A stretch of 11,172 nt of DNA from Chloroflexota bacterium. GTDB lineage: Bacteria; Chloroflexota; Limnocylindria; QHBO01. The translations under genes and the position numbers were made by a program. Numbering within the stretch: position 1 is the stretch's first letter; each line of letters opens with the position of its first letter. The stretch is taken from positions 1-11,172 of the forward strand of contig JAOUHE010000049.1 of NCBI GenBank assembly GCA_029865285.1, read 5' to 3'. The notes under the pieces are model-generated. The model ran no database searches. It was not told the DNA's origin and worked only from the letters and a program-made list of their open reading frames with translations. Positions 1-7,040 of this stretch are shown one piece after another.

Positions 1-1
1 C

Positions 2-100
2 TTCGCGCCCGGCGAGCCGCCCCGCGCCGCGGTCGGCTTCCGCCCGGCCGAGCAGCTGGAGACCGCATTCGGACTCGAGGCTCCGGCAGCAACCGTCTGA
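2..100 (+). CDS. 3' end of an unidentified protein-coding gene (partial)
   Basis: A reading frame is open from the left edge and ends at TGA (98-100), giving 32 residues that end ...GLEAPAATV. Codons are strongly G/C at the third position, and a hairpin resembling a terminator starts 18 bp after the stop. Both points suggest this is the real C-terminus of a plus-strand gene that begins outside the window. The tail is rich in Pro and Ala and has no motif I recognise, so no function is given. It could be a chance open frame in GC-rich DNA, but the hairpin right behind it makes a real gene end more likely. Confidence 0.5.
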   Translation, partial: FAPGEPPRAAVGFRPAEQLETAFGLEAPAATV

Positions 101-118
101 CGGCCACACCTCGATCGG

Positions 119-152
119 ACGCCCCCCTCCCCTCATCGGGCGGGGGCGTTTC
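119..152 (+). terminator. Probable rho-independent terminator after the left-edge gene
   Basis: Bases 119-126 (ACGCCCCC) pair perfectly with 142-149 (GGGGGCGT), and an inner CCC/GGG (130-132 with 138-140) can close around a short loop. Only a short T run (149-151) follows the stem, so it is a weak version of the classical signal. It lies between the left-edge gene and the MFS gene, where one transcript should end and a new one begin. Confidence 0.5.
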
Positions 153-202
153 CGTGTCCGGGGCGAGACGGGCCGCTGCGCGCGCCACCATCGGCCACCG
201 GC

Positions 203-217
203 TAACCTTGCGTCCCA
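203..217 (+). promoter_or_regulatory. Candidate -10 box for a leaderless MFS transcript
   Basis: TAACCT (203-208) ends 9 bp before the GTG start at 218. No Shine-Dalgarno sequence lies between them, and no clear TTGACA-like -35 is visible. An in-frame TAA (203-205), sharing these bases, rules out any start further upstream. The simplest reading is a transcript that begins at or within a few bases of the start codon. The same arrangement is seen before proS and the DUF427 gene. Confidence 0.4.
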
Positions 218-1537
218 GTGAACCGATCGATCGCCGCGGTCCTCGCCGGCACCTTCACGCTGCGCTTCAGCACGGGCCTGACCGGCGGTCTGTTCCTGTA
301 CTACATGGCCGACCTCCCGAAGCACGGCGGCCCCGAAGTCACTGCCTTCATGGTCGGGTTGATGACTGCCGCCTACTTCATGGCGGAGCTGGTCCTGTCG
401 CCCGGCTTCGGTGTCATCTCCGATCGGCTTGGGGCACACCGGGTGATGCAGTGGGGTCCGGTCTTCGGCGCCGTGGCGGTGCTGCTGACCGCGGCGACCA
501 CCGACCTGTTCCTTCTCGGCGTCACGCGCTGGCTCGAGGGAGCCGCGGCCGGCGCCAGCATTCCCTCGATCCTGGGCTACATCGCGATCGCCACCAGCCG
601 CGATGAGCAACTGCGCGGAAGGACGGTCGCACGCTTCGAGGCCGCAACGCTCGCCGGCCTGGGGGTCGGGATCGTGGCGGCGGGACCCATGTGGGAGATC
701 TTCGCGCGTATCGCCTTCCTGCTGAACGCGGGCATCTACGGGATCTCGTTCAGCATCTACCGCTGGGGCGTCGCGGACCTGGTCGATCACGGCCATTCTC
801 GGGGCGAGGCGGAGGATCTGCCGGTCCACTCGGGCGAACTTCGGCCTTCCTCCTTCGACTGGCCCCGATATCGGCGCGTCCTGTCGAGCCGCAGCGTCTG
901 GCTGCTCGCCCCGACCTGGATTGCGCTCAACGCGGTGCTCGGCTCGTGGACGACCCAATCGGTCTTCCAACTGGTGCGCACTCCGTCCGCGCGTTTCGAT
1001 GGCCAGCTGCTGATGGGCGGGTTTGCGCCCACGCAGGTGAGCGTGGGCCTTGGCGTGGCGTTGCTCGTCTTCTTCGCCGGACTCTTCTACTGGGGCGGTC
1101 GCTTCAAGCAGTTCCGGCGCACGACGATCATCGTGATCGGCATTGGCGGCGGTCTGCTGATGATGGGCTCCATTTTCGGGCTCAACCACTCCCAGTCGCT
1201 TGGGCTGGCGGGCCAGGTTCCGCTCGGGCTGGGCATGCTCGCCGGACTCTTCGTGATGGCCGGTGGGACACCAGCGGCGCTCGGCCTGCTCGCCGACATC
1301 AGCGAGGCGCACCCGGCCGACCGCGGCGCGATCATGGGCCTCTATTCCGTTTTCCTGGCCGTAGGGCAGATCACCGGCGCCCTGGCCGGCGGCGGGGCGG
1401 CGGAATGGCTCGGCATCGATGGGCTGCTGCTGGTGTCGCTCGGCTTGCTGGCGCTGGCGACACTCCCGGTCCGCGCCCTGCGCGAGAGCGAGCATCTTGT
1501 CGGCACACCGGACGGACACCAGCCGAAGGACCCGTAG
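218..1537 (+). CDS. MFS transporter (major facilitator superfamily)
   Basis: This 439-residue protein, about the usual length for an MFS carrier, has roughly a dozen hydrophobic segments in two halves separated by a polar loop (about residues 188-222). The loop between the second and third segments carries the MFS signature motif A, GVISDRLGAHRV (residues 65-76, Asp69 and Arg70). It should be an inner-membrane secondary transporter driven by an ion gradient. The substrate cannot be read from sequence; a drug or metabolite efflux carrier is a guess. The GTG at 218 is the only reasonable start: an in-frame stop sits 15 bp upstream, and the next Met (residue 30) would delete the first membrane segment. 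It lies 25 bp before proS on the same strand, but nothing links their functions. Confidence 0.88.
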   Translation: MNRSIAAVLAGTFTLRFSTGLTGGLFLYYMADLPKHGGPEVTAFMVGLMTAAYFMAELVLSPGFGVISDRLGAHRVMQWGPVFGAVAVLLTAATTDLFLLGVTRWLEGAAAGASIPSILGYIAIATSRDEQLRGRTVARFEAATLAGLGVGIVAAGPMWEIFARIAFLLNAGIYGISFSIYRWGVADLVDHGHSRGEAEDLPVHSGELRPSSFDWPRYRRVLSSRSVWLLAPTWIALNAVLGSWTTQSVFQLVRTPSARFDGQLLMGGFAPTQVSVGLGVALLVFFAGLFYWGGRFKQFRRTTIIVIGIGGGLLMMGSIFGLNHSQSLGLAGQVPLGLGMLAGLFVMAGGTPAALGLLADISEAHPADRGAIMGLYSVFLAVGQITGALAGGGAAEWLGIDGLLLVSLGLLALATLPVRALRESEHLVGTPDGHQPKDP

Positions 1538-1546
1538 CCGGTCCGC

Positions 1547-1562
1547 TATCCTTCACGCTCCA
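1547..1562 (+). promoter_or_regulatory. Candidate -10 box for leaderless proS transcript
   Basis: TATCCT (1547-1552), preceded by GC as in GCTATCCT, ends 10 bp before the proS ATG at 1563. No purine-rich ribosome binding site occurs in the gap. The layout closely copies that before the MFS gene (GCTAACCT, 9 bp). It suggests proS has its own promoter, making a leaderless or near-leaderless mRNA, even though it sits only 25 bp behind the MFS stop codon. No clear -35 element is visible. Confidence 0.4.
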
Positions 1563-3257
1563 ATGCGCCTCTCGAGACTCTTCTTCACCTCGCTCCGTGA
1601 CGATCCGGCCGACGCCGAGATGGCGTCACACAGGCTGCTCGTGCGCGCCGGCTACGTCCGCCAACTTGGCGCCGGGATCTACTCCCTGCTGCCGCTCGGC
1701 TTCCGTGTCAGCCAGCGCATCGAACAGGTCATCCGCGACGAGATGAACGCCATCGGCGGGCAGGAGATGGAGATGCCCGTCGTGCACCCGGCCGACCTGT
1801 GGCGCGAGACCGGACGCTACGCCAAGATCGGCCCGGAGATGGTCCGCTTCAAGGACCGGTCCGGCCGGGACATGGTGCTGGCCATGACCCACGAGGAGGT
1901 AGTCGCCGACCTGCTGCGCGACCTGGTCAAGAGCTACCGGCAGCTGCCGGCGATCGTGTACCACTTTCAGACCAAGTTCCGCGACGAACCGCGCTCGCGC
2001 GGCGGCCTGATTCGGGTGCGCGAGTTCGTGATGAAGGACTCGTACTCGCTCGACGCCGATGCAGCGGGCCTCGACCGCGCGTACGACCTGCACTACGCCG
2101 CCTACGAGAAGATCTTCGAACGTCTGGGCCTCGCGACGGTGGCGGTCGGCGCCGATGTCGGGATCATGGGCGGCAGCCTGGCCCACGAGTTCATGGCCCT
2201 CAACGACGCCGGCGAGGACACCCTCGTCATCTGCGAAGCGTGCGGCTACGCCGCCAACCAGCAGATCGCCGCGGTCGGCGCCCCGGATCCTGCGCCCGAA
2301 GAGCTGCGCCTGATCGAGGAGGTCGCGACACCGGAGACGCCCACGATCGCGTCCCTGGCTGCCTTGCTCGGCGTTGGGACCGATCGAACCGCCAAGGCCA
2401 CCTTCTTCGTGACCGGCGACGGCCGGCTGGTCACCGCCATCGTGCGCGGCGACTTCGAGGTCAACGAGACGAAGCTGGGCAATGCGGTGAAGGCGATCGG
2501 CGGTCTCCGACCGGCGCAGACCGAGGAGATCAAGGCGGCCGGCATGGAGCCGGGATACGCGTCACCCATCGGCGCGCACGACACGACGGTCGTCATGGAC
2601 GAGCTGGCGGCACGCTCCCCGAACCTGGTCGCAGGAGCGAACCGGCACGGCTACCACCTGCTCAACGTCAACAGCGGTCGCGATTTCACGCCCGACCTGG
2701 TGACCGATATCGCCAACGCGCGCGCAGGCGACGGCTGCCCGAACTGTGGCTCGCCGGTTGTCCTGCGCCAGGGGATCGAGGTCGGCAACATTTTCAAGTT
2801 GGGCACCGACTTCACCAAGGCGCTCGGCTCCACCTACCTGGCCGAGGACGGCAGCCGCAACCTGGTGGTGATGGGCAGCTACGGGATCGGTCTCGGGAGG
2901 GCGATGGCCTGTATCGTCGAGGCGCATCACGACGACAAGGGGATCGCCTGGCCGGCGTCGGTGGCTCCGTACCCCGCACAGCTCGTGTCGCTCGGCGCAT
3001 CACGCGATCCCGCGGTCGGCGAAGCTGCCGAAGGCCTCTACCAGCGTCTGACCGATGCCGGCGTCGAGCTCCTGTATGACGACCGCGACGAATCACCTGG
3101 CGTGAAGCTGACCGATGCGGAGCTGCTCGGCATGCCGCGCATCCTGACCATCTCCCCACGGTCCCTCACCGCCGGCGGCGTCGAGGTCACCGATCGAGCG
3201 AGTGGCGAGCGTTCTGTGCGCCCCGTCTCGGACGTCGAGGCCGAGCTGCGGGGCTAG
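1563..3257 (+). CDS. proS: Prolyl-tRNA synthetase (bacterial type, with editing domain)
   Basis: ProRS charges tRNA-Pro with proline in the cytoplasm (ATP + proline + tRNA). The 564-residue product matches the bacterial-type enzyme in length (E. coli has 572). It begins MRLSRLFFTSLRDDP, followed by the class II catalytic core: motif 2 around FRDEPRSRGG (from residue 139) with RVREFVMKDSYS, and motif 3 GSYGIGLGRAMA (from residue 438). The insert between motifs 2 and 3 (about 225-390) is the editing domain that hydrolyses Ala-tRNA-Pro. It is flanked by two cysteine pairs, C224/C227 (CEAC) and C392/C395 (CPNC). The C-terminal anticodon-binding domain runs from about residue 470. The frame is open further upstream, but the conserved N-terminus fixes the ATG at 1563, which has no Shine-Dalgarno. 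The gene ends 6 bp from the convergent oxidoreductase. It is essential and looks intact. Confidence 0.97.
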   Translation: MRLSRLFFTSLRDDPADAEMASHRLLVRAGYVRQLGAGIYSLLPLGFRVSQRIEQVIRDEMNAIGGQEMEMPVVHPADLWRETGRYAKIGPEMVRFKDRSGRDMVLAMTHEEVVADLLRDLVKSYRQLPAIVYHFQTKFRDEPRSRGGLIRVREFVMKDSYSLDADAAGLDRAYDLHYAAYEKIFERLGLATVAVGADVGIMGGSLAHEFMALNDAGEDTLVICEACGYAANQQIAAVGAPDPAPEELRLIEEVATPETPTIASLAALLGVGTDRTAKATFFVTGDGRLVTAIVRGDFEVNETKLGNAVKAIGGLRPAQTEEIKAAGMEPGYASPIGAHDTTVVMDELAARSPNLVAGANRHGYHLLNVNSGRDFTPDLVTDIANARAGDGCPNCGSPVVLRQGIEVGNIFKLGTDFTKALGSTYLAEDGSRNLVVMGSYGIGLGRAMACIVEAHHDDKGIAWPASVAPYPAQLVSLGASRDPAVGEAAEGLYQRLTDAGVELLYDDRDESPGVKLTDAELLGMPRILTISPRSLTAGGVEVTDRASGERSVRPVSDVEAELRG

Positions 3258-3263
3258 CGCTTC

Positions 3264-4136
3264 TCACCGCAGTTGCGGCAGGACCTCCGCGCCGATCCGT
3301 TCGAGCTTCGAGACGTCGTTCACGCCGCGTACGCTGAACAGGATGTGCTGCGCACCCGCTTCCTTCAGCGTCCCGAAGCGCTCGACGACCTGGTCCGGCG
3401 ATTGGGCATCGAGGTCGACCGACTGCAGCGTGCTGCGCTCGATCTCCTCGTATGGCCGCCCGAGCCGTTCGCAGTGTTCGCGCAACACGGCGTACTTGTG
3501 GGCGATCCGCGCGGCGTCACCGAAGACGTTGCAGGCATCCCCGTACTGCGCGACCAGGCGCAGGGTCTTCCTCTCGCCGCCACCGCCGATCATGATCGGA
3601 ATCCGCGGCCGGGAGATCGCCTGGGGCGAGTTGAGGAGACGCGAGGCGGCGAAGTGCTTGCCGCTGTGCGCCTCGCCGCTGCCGCTGCCGCCGGACCACA
3701 TGGCGTGGGCCATCTGGAGGCACTCCTCGAGCATCTCGAAGCGCTCGCGCAGCGGAGGCATCGGGAAGCCCAGCCCCGCCGACTCCTCCTCGTTCCAGGC
3801 CGCGCCGATCCCGAACCAGGCGCGCCCACCCGAGAGGATGTCGAGTGTGGTGGTCGCCTTGATCCAGAGCCCCGGCTGGCGGTAGTGGATGCCGCCGACC
3901 ATCAGCCCCAGCCGCGCCCGATCGGAGTTGGCGGCCATGAAACCGAGCGCGGTCATCCCCTCGAGCATCGGTGCCTCGGGCGGTCCCACGCCACGGATCT
4001 GGAAGAAGTGGTCCATCACCCAGATCGAGTCGAAGCCCGCGTCGTCGGCGGCGCGGGTCACGCGCGCGAGGGTCGGCCCGATCGCTTCCGAGCCACCGGG
4101 CCAGGTGAAGCTGCTGATCTGCAGTCCGAACTTCAT
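3264..4136 (-). CDS. LLM class F420-dependent oxidoreductase (Rv1855c-like)
   Basis: This 290-residue protein is a luciferase-like monooxygenase-fold enzyme. The N-terminus MKFGLQISSFTWPGG, the stretch WVMDHFFQI (residues 39-47), the PMLEG segment (56-60), LSGGRAWFGIGAAW (101-114) and PIMIGGGGERKTLRLVA (180-196) match the family typified by mycobacterial Rv1855c, annotated as F420-dependent. Family members are cytoplasmic TIM-barrel enzymes that move hydride between reduced F420 (or FMN) and an unknown substrate. Cofactor choice is inferred from family likeness, and no F420 biosynthesis gene lies in the window. The gene is convergent with proS (6 bp apart) and divergent from the META lipoprotein with only 44 bp between starts, so their promoters must overlap. 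No ribosome binding site is visible upstream. Confidence 0.9.
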   Translation of the reverse strand: MKFGLQISSFTWPGGSEAIGPTLARVTRAADDAGFDSIWVMDHFFQIRGVGPPEAPMLEGMTALGFMAANSDRARLGLMVGGIHYRQPGLWIKATTTLDILSGGRAWFGIGAAWNEEESAGLGFPMPPLRERFEMLEECLQMAHAMWSGGSGSGEAHSGKHFAASRLLNSPQAISRPRIPIMIGGGGERKTLRLVAQYGDACNVFGDAARIAHKYAVLREHCERLGRPYEEIERSTLQSVDLDAQSPDQVVERFGTLKEAGAQHILFSVRGVNDVSKLERIGAEVLPQLR

Positions 4137-4180
4137 GCGGTCGTCCGGCAGCCGCTGACGGGGAACCGAGAGTCTGGTCG

Positions 4181-4957
4181 ATGCGTCATGGGGACATGAT
4201 GACAGTTGGGCGCGTGCTCCTCCCGCTGCTGCTTCTGCTCACCGCCTGCTCGCAGACCCCCGGAGCGACGCTCGAGGGGCGCACCTTCCTCTCGATATCG
4301 GTGCTGAAGGACGGCGTTGAGCGTCCTCTCGTGCCAGGCACGAGGATCAGACTCACCCTGGCCGATGGGCGCCTGGGCGCCTCCGCCGGGTGCAACATCT
4401 ATGGCGCCGATTACGCGATCTCCGACGGGCACCTGGTGGCGAATGGCGGCTCCATGACGGAGATGGGTTGTGACGAGGAGCGTTCCGCCCAGGACGAGTG
4501 GCTCTTCGCGTTCCTCGGTTCGAACCCGACCATCACCTTTGACAGTGATGGGTTGGTCCTGACGCACGAGGGCACGGTGATCACGCTGCTCGACCGCGAG
4601 ATCGCCGATCCGGACCTGCCGTTGGTCGGCCCGACCTGGACGGTTGTCTCGATCATCGACGGCGACACCGTGTCGAGCTTCCCGGCTGACGTGGTGGCGA
4701 CGCTGCAATTTCACGCCGACGGGACAGTGTCCGTGAACACCGGATGCAACTCCGGCGGCGGCACGTACACGCTGAGCGGTGCGACGATGCAGTTCAGCGA
4801 GATCGTCCTCACCAAGCGCGCTTGCGGGGAACCGGAGGGCCAGATGGAATCGGCGGTGACCGCCGTCCTGCACGCTTCCTCGGTGAGCTACCAGATCGAG
4901 GCCCGCAGCCTGACCCTGACGGCCGGCAGCCAGGGCCTGGGGCTGACCGGCGAGTAG
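4181..4957 (+). CDS. Lipoprotein with two tandem META (HslJ-like) domains
   Basis: The 258-residue product begins with a short basic region, a Leu-rich core and a lipobox LTAC with the acceptor Cys at residue 23, so it should be a lipid-anchored protein facing outside. Two META domains follow (about 31-137 and 147-257). Each has a GCN motif followed by a second cysteine exactly 26 residues on (C71/C97 and C189/C215), suggesting one disulfide per domain and an internal duplication. META proteins such as E. coli HslJ are linked to novobiocin and heat stress, but their biochemical role is unclear. The ATG at 4181 has a weak GAGAG (4168-4172) 8 bp upstream; ATGs at 4196 and 4199 are possible and would keep the signal sequence. 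The gene ends 10 bp from the convergent DUF427 gene. Confidence 0.85.
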   Translation: MRHGDMMTVGRVLLPLLLLLTACSQTPGATLEGRTFLSISVLKDGVERPLVPGTRIRLTLADGRLGASAGCNIYGADYAISDGHLVANGGSMTEMGCDEERSAQDEWLFAFLGSNPTITFDSDGLVLTHEGTVITLLDREIADPDLPLVGPTWTVVSIIDGDTVSSFPADVVATLQFHADGTVSVNTGCNSGGGTYTLSGATMQFSEIVLTKRACGEPEGQMESAVTAVLHASSVSYQIEARSLTLTAGSQGLGLTGE

Positions 4958-4967
4958 TCGTGGCGCG

Positions 4968-5252
4968 TCAGCGCTCGACGCTCACTCCGTGCCAAAAGGC
5001 GATGTAGCCCTCCACGTTCTTCGCTGCGGCCTTCGTCTCGGGGTAGTACCAGGCGGCGTTCGGGTTCCGCACGCCGTCCACCTCCAGGTCGTGGTACGAG
5101 GCGGTCCCCTTCCAGGGACACACCGTATGGGTGTCGGATGGACGCAGGTACTCCGCGTTGACCGTCTCGGGCGGGAAGTAGACGTTCCCCTCGACGATCT
5201 CGAAGCGGTCGCTCTCCGCGATCACCGCTCCGTTCCATGTCGCCCGTGCCAT
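4968..5252 (-). CDS. DUF427 domain-containing protein
   Basis: This 94-residue protein is a complete single-domain member of the DUF427 family (Pfam PF04248). Diagnostic stretches are YFPPE (residues 25-29), LRPSDTHTVCPWKGTASY (36-53, with Cys45 in CPWKG) and AWYYPET (67-73). The family is widespread in Actinomycetota, Chloroflexota and Proteobacteria and has no established reaction. The protein lacks a signal peptide and should be cytoplasmic. The frame stays open far upstream on this strand, but similarity begins at the Met encoded at 5250-5252 (MARATWNG). No good Shine-Dalgarno precedes it; a TAGGAT box does. It is convergent with the META lipoprotein gene and divergent from the serine hydrolase. 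Confidence 0.9.
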   Translation of the reverse strand: MARATWNGAVIAESDRFEIVEGNVYFPPETVNAEYLRPSDTHTVCPWKGTASYHDLEVDGVRNPNAAWYYPETKAAAKNVEGYIAFWHGVSVER

Positions 5253-5265
5253 GGCCCGGATCCTA
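5253..5265 (-). promoter_or_regulatory. Candidate -10 box for leaderless DUF427 transcript
   Basis: On the minus strand TAGGAT (plus-strand bases 5260-5265) ends 7 bp before the ATG at 5252, the spacing expected when transcription starts on the start codon itself. It is preceded by GC, as are the boxes before MFS and proS. The AGGA inside it could alternatively act as a poorly spaced ribosome binding site. Confidence 0.4.
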
Positions 5266-5267
5266 GC

Positions 5268-5285
5268 GCAGCCATGGCAGCCATG
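5268..5285. repeat. Tandem 9-bp repeat GCAGCCATG x2
   Basis: GCAGCCATG occurs twice back to back (5268-5276 and 5277-5285), just upstream of the DUF427 -10 box. It lies in the 163-bp space between the divergent DUF427 gene and the leader ORF of the serine hydrolase. It is short enough to be chance, but its position would suit a regulator binding next to the promoter. Confidence 0.35.
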
Positions 5286-5404
5286 CGCATCGCTCAAGAC
5301 GGGCCATTCGGCACTTCCCGAGCGGCGTGAAGAACAAGAATGCTCGGCCGGGCGCGATCGGGTGGCGGGCTGGCCGCCCCCCGCTTCGTAGCACGGACGT
5401 GAGT

Positions 5405-5409
5405 GGAGG
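5405..5409 (+). promoter_or_regulatory. Strong ribosome binding site for the 21-codon leader ORF
   Basis: GGAGG (5405-5409) lies 6 bp before the GTG at 5416, an ideal spacing. It is about 70 bp away from the ATG of the serine hydrolase, so it cannot serve that start directly. This is the main reason for taking the small leader ORF seriously. Confidence 0.5.
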
Positions 5410-5415
5410 TTCGCC

Positions 5416-5481
5416 GTGACCACCCAGTTTGCCGGCAGGTCGCTCGCCGTCCTGCTCGCCAGGCCCGAACGCAACCGATGA
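5416..5481 (+). CDS. 21-codon leader ORF, translationally coupled to the serine hydrolase
   Basis: A GTG at 5416, 6 bp after a strong GGAGG, opens a 21-codon frame that ends at TGA 5479-5481. Its stop overlaps the serine hydrolase ATG as ATGA (5478-5481), the classical arrangement for translational coupling. The peptide has a small hydrophobic middle (SLAVLLA) and a basic end (RPERNR) and matches nothing I recognise. The hydrolase start itself has no good Shine-Dalgarno, so ribosomes finishing this ORF could be what starts the hydrolase. Alternatives are that the ORF is fortuitous, or that the hydrolase actually starts at an in-frame GTG (5403). Confidence 0.4.
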   Translation: MTTQFAGRSLAVLLARPERNR

Positions 5482-6983
5482 CCACGATGCAATCTCGGAG
5501 GCTGCGGGTCCGCTCGGCGGTCCTGGGCGTGGTCGGTGCCGCTCTGCTGCTGGCGCCGCTCGGCGGACAGGTCAGCGCCGACCCCACCACGGTGCAGGAG
5601 TCGGACGTGGCCGCCGTCGATGCCTACATCACGACCCAGCTGCACGATCTCGACATCCCCGGGATGGCCCTCTCGATCGTCCAGGGCGATCAGATCATCC
5701 ATGCACAGGGCTTTGGCACCGCCGATTCGTCCGGGCGGGCAGTCACGCCGCAGACCCCCTTCGGCATCGGTTCGATCACCAAGTCGTTCACGGCCATGGC
5801 GGTGATGCAGCTGGTGGAGGCGGGGAAGATCGACCTGGACGCCCCGGTCCAGCGATACCTGCCCTGGTTCCGACTTGCCGACCAGGAGGCGTCGGCGAAG
5901 ATCACGATCCGCGACCTGCTGCGCCAGACGACGGGCATCTCCGAGAAGGATGGCAACGGCTTCTGGTCCAGCCAGCAAGGTCTTGAGGACACGGTGCGCG
6001 GACTCGGCTCGATCGAGCTCACCCAGCCGGTCGGCACCGCGTACCAGTACAGCAACATCAACTATTCGATCGCCGGCCTGGTGGTCGAGAAGGTCGCGGG
6101 ACAGCCTTACGGCGACTACGTGACCCAGCACATCTTCGCGCCGCTCGACATGCAGCACTCGTTCACGTCCCGTGACCAGGCGGTGGCCGATGGCCTGTCC
6201 GACGGGCACACCTACATGATCGGCCGTACCTTCGCGCTTGACAGGCCGGTGCCGCCGGTCTATGGCCCGACGGGATCCTTGATGGCGAGCGCCGAGGACC
6301 TGGCGCACTACGCGATCGCGCACCTCGATGACGGCCGATACGGCGATACGGCGATCCTCGCGCCGGAAGGCATCGCCGAATTGCATGCCCCCGCCGTTGA
6401 CGTGCCGGGCACAGACGCTCGGTACGCCATGGGCTGGGGCGCGGTCACCTGGGAGGGGCAACCGATGCTCTTCCATTCCGGTGACGTGTTCAACTACCAC
6501 AGTTTCATCACGCTGCTGCCCGATGGCGACCTGGGAATCGTGCTGCTTGTCAATGCCACCGGGTTCGAGCAGCTGAGCCAGGTCGATGGGATCGCACAGG
6601 GTGTCCTGAGCCTGCTCCACGGCGGGCCCGCGCCCGAGCCGATCTCGGCGCCGTTCATGAACCGCTTCCTCTATTGGGCCATCGTGCTGACGCCGTTCAT
6701 CCAGATCCTTGGGATCGTCCTGGGCTGGCGGCGGCGCATGCGGCGTGGACGATGGACCCTGATCCTGACCGTGGCCCTGAACCTGGTCGCCGTCTTCTCC
6801 CTGTTCGGGTTGGCGCAGTTGATCCCATTCCCCTTCCCATCGCTGGTTGCGGTCTACCCGGAGCTCGGATACGGCCTCATCGCCGTGGCGACGCTGGCGT
6901 TGGGATGGAGCGTCATCTTCTCGGCCATGCGCCTGCTGACGCGGAGGTCGCGACGGGACGATCTGACCCCGGCGACCGCGTGA
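5478..6983 (+). CDS. Serine hydrolase, beta-lactamase/PBP4* family, with C-terminal membrane domain
   Basis: The 501-residue product has an N-terminal signal peptide or anchor (basic SRRLRVR, hydrophobic 13-28, likely cleavage after VSA at about 34). A class C beta-lactamase-like domain follows (about 40-385, Pfam PF00144). Its catalytic elements are SITK (Ser99 nucleophile, Lys102), YSN (Tyr191-Asn193) and HSG (333-335, in the place of KTG). Three hydrophobic segments (about 398-416, 427-448 and 465-486) finish the protein, so the enzyme probably sits outside the cell, tethered to the membrane. Relatives include D-amino-acid peptidases, esterases and beta-lactam-binding proteins; the sequence does not tell which, and resistance should not be assumed. 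The ATG at 5478 is chosen because it precedes the signal peptide and overlaps the leader ORF stop; ATG 5487 is also possible. Confidence 0.87.
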   Translation: MTTMQSRRLRVRSAVLGVVGAALLLAPLGGQVSADPTTVQESDVAAVDAYITTQLHDLDIPGMALSIVQGDQIIHAQGFGTADSSGRAVTPQTPFGIGSITKSFTAMAVMQLVEAGKIDLDAPVQRYLPWFRLADQEASAKITIRDLLRQTTGISEKDGNGFWSSQQGLEDTVRGLGSIELTQPVGTAYQYSNINYSIAGLVVEKVAGQPYGDYVTQHIFAPLDMQHSFTSRDQAVADGLSDGHTYMIGRTFALDRPVPPVYGPTGSLMASAEDLAHYAIAHLDDGRYGDTAILAPEGIAELHAPAVDVPGTDARYAMGWGAVTWEGQPMLFHSGDVFNYHSFITLLPDGDLGIVLLVNATGFEQLSQVDGIAQGVLSLLHGGPAPEPISAPFMNRFLYWAIVLTPFIQILGIVLGWRRRMRRGRWTLILTVALNLVAVFSLFGLAQLIPFPFPSLVAVYPELGYGLIAVATLALGWSVIFSAMRLLTRRSRRDDLTPATA

Positions 6984-7040
6984 ACGGCGTCGGCCCTTGC
7001 CTCCCCCCGACCGCCCGCTGACCCCGCCAGCAAGTCGCCT

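Noticed and set aside
1419..1562. In-frame upstream extension of proS to an earlier ATG
   Set aside because: The added residues are Arg/Cys/Ser-rich and overlap the end of the MFS gene; the conserved ProRS N-terminus begins at 1563.
3273..4199. A 308-codon plus-strand open frame opposite the oxidoreductase
   Set aside because: The opposite strand encodes an unmistakable luciferase-like enzyme; this frame is its shadow.
5318..5347. Inverted repeat CCGAGC/GCTCGG between the DUF427 and serine hydrolase genes
   Set aside because: Six bp with an 18-base loop is expected by chance in sequence of this GC content, and nothing else supports it.
5478..6665. Calling the serine hydrolase a beta-lactamase resistance gene
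   Set aside because: The fold family includes many esterases and peptidases, and the HSG in place of KTG together with the membrane tail does not support a specific resistance function.
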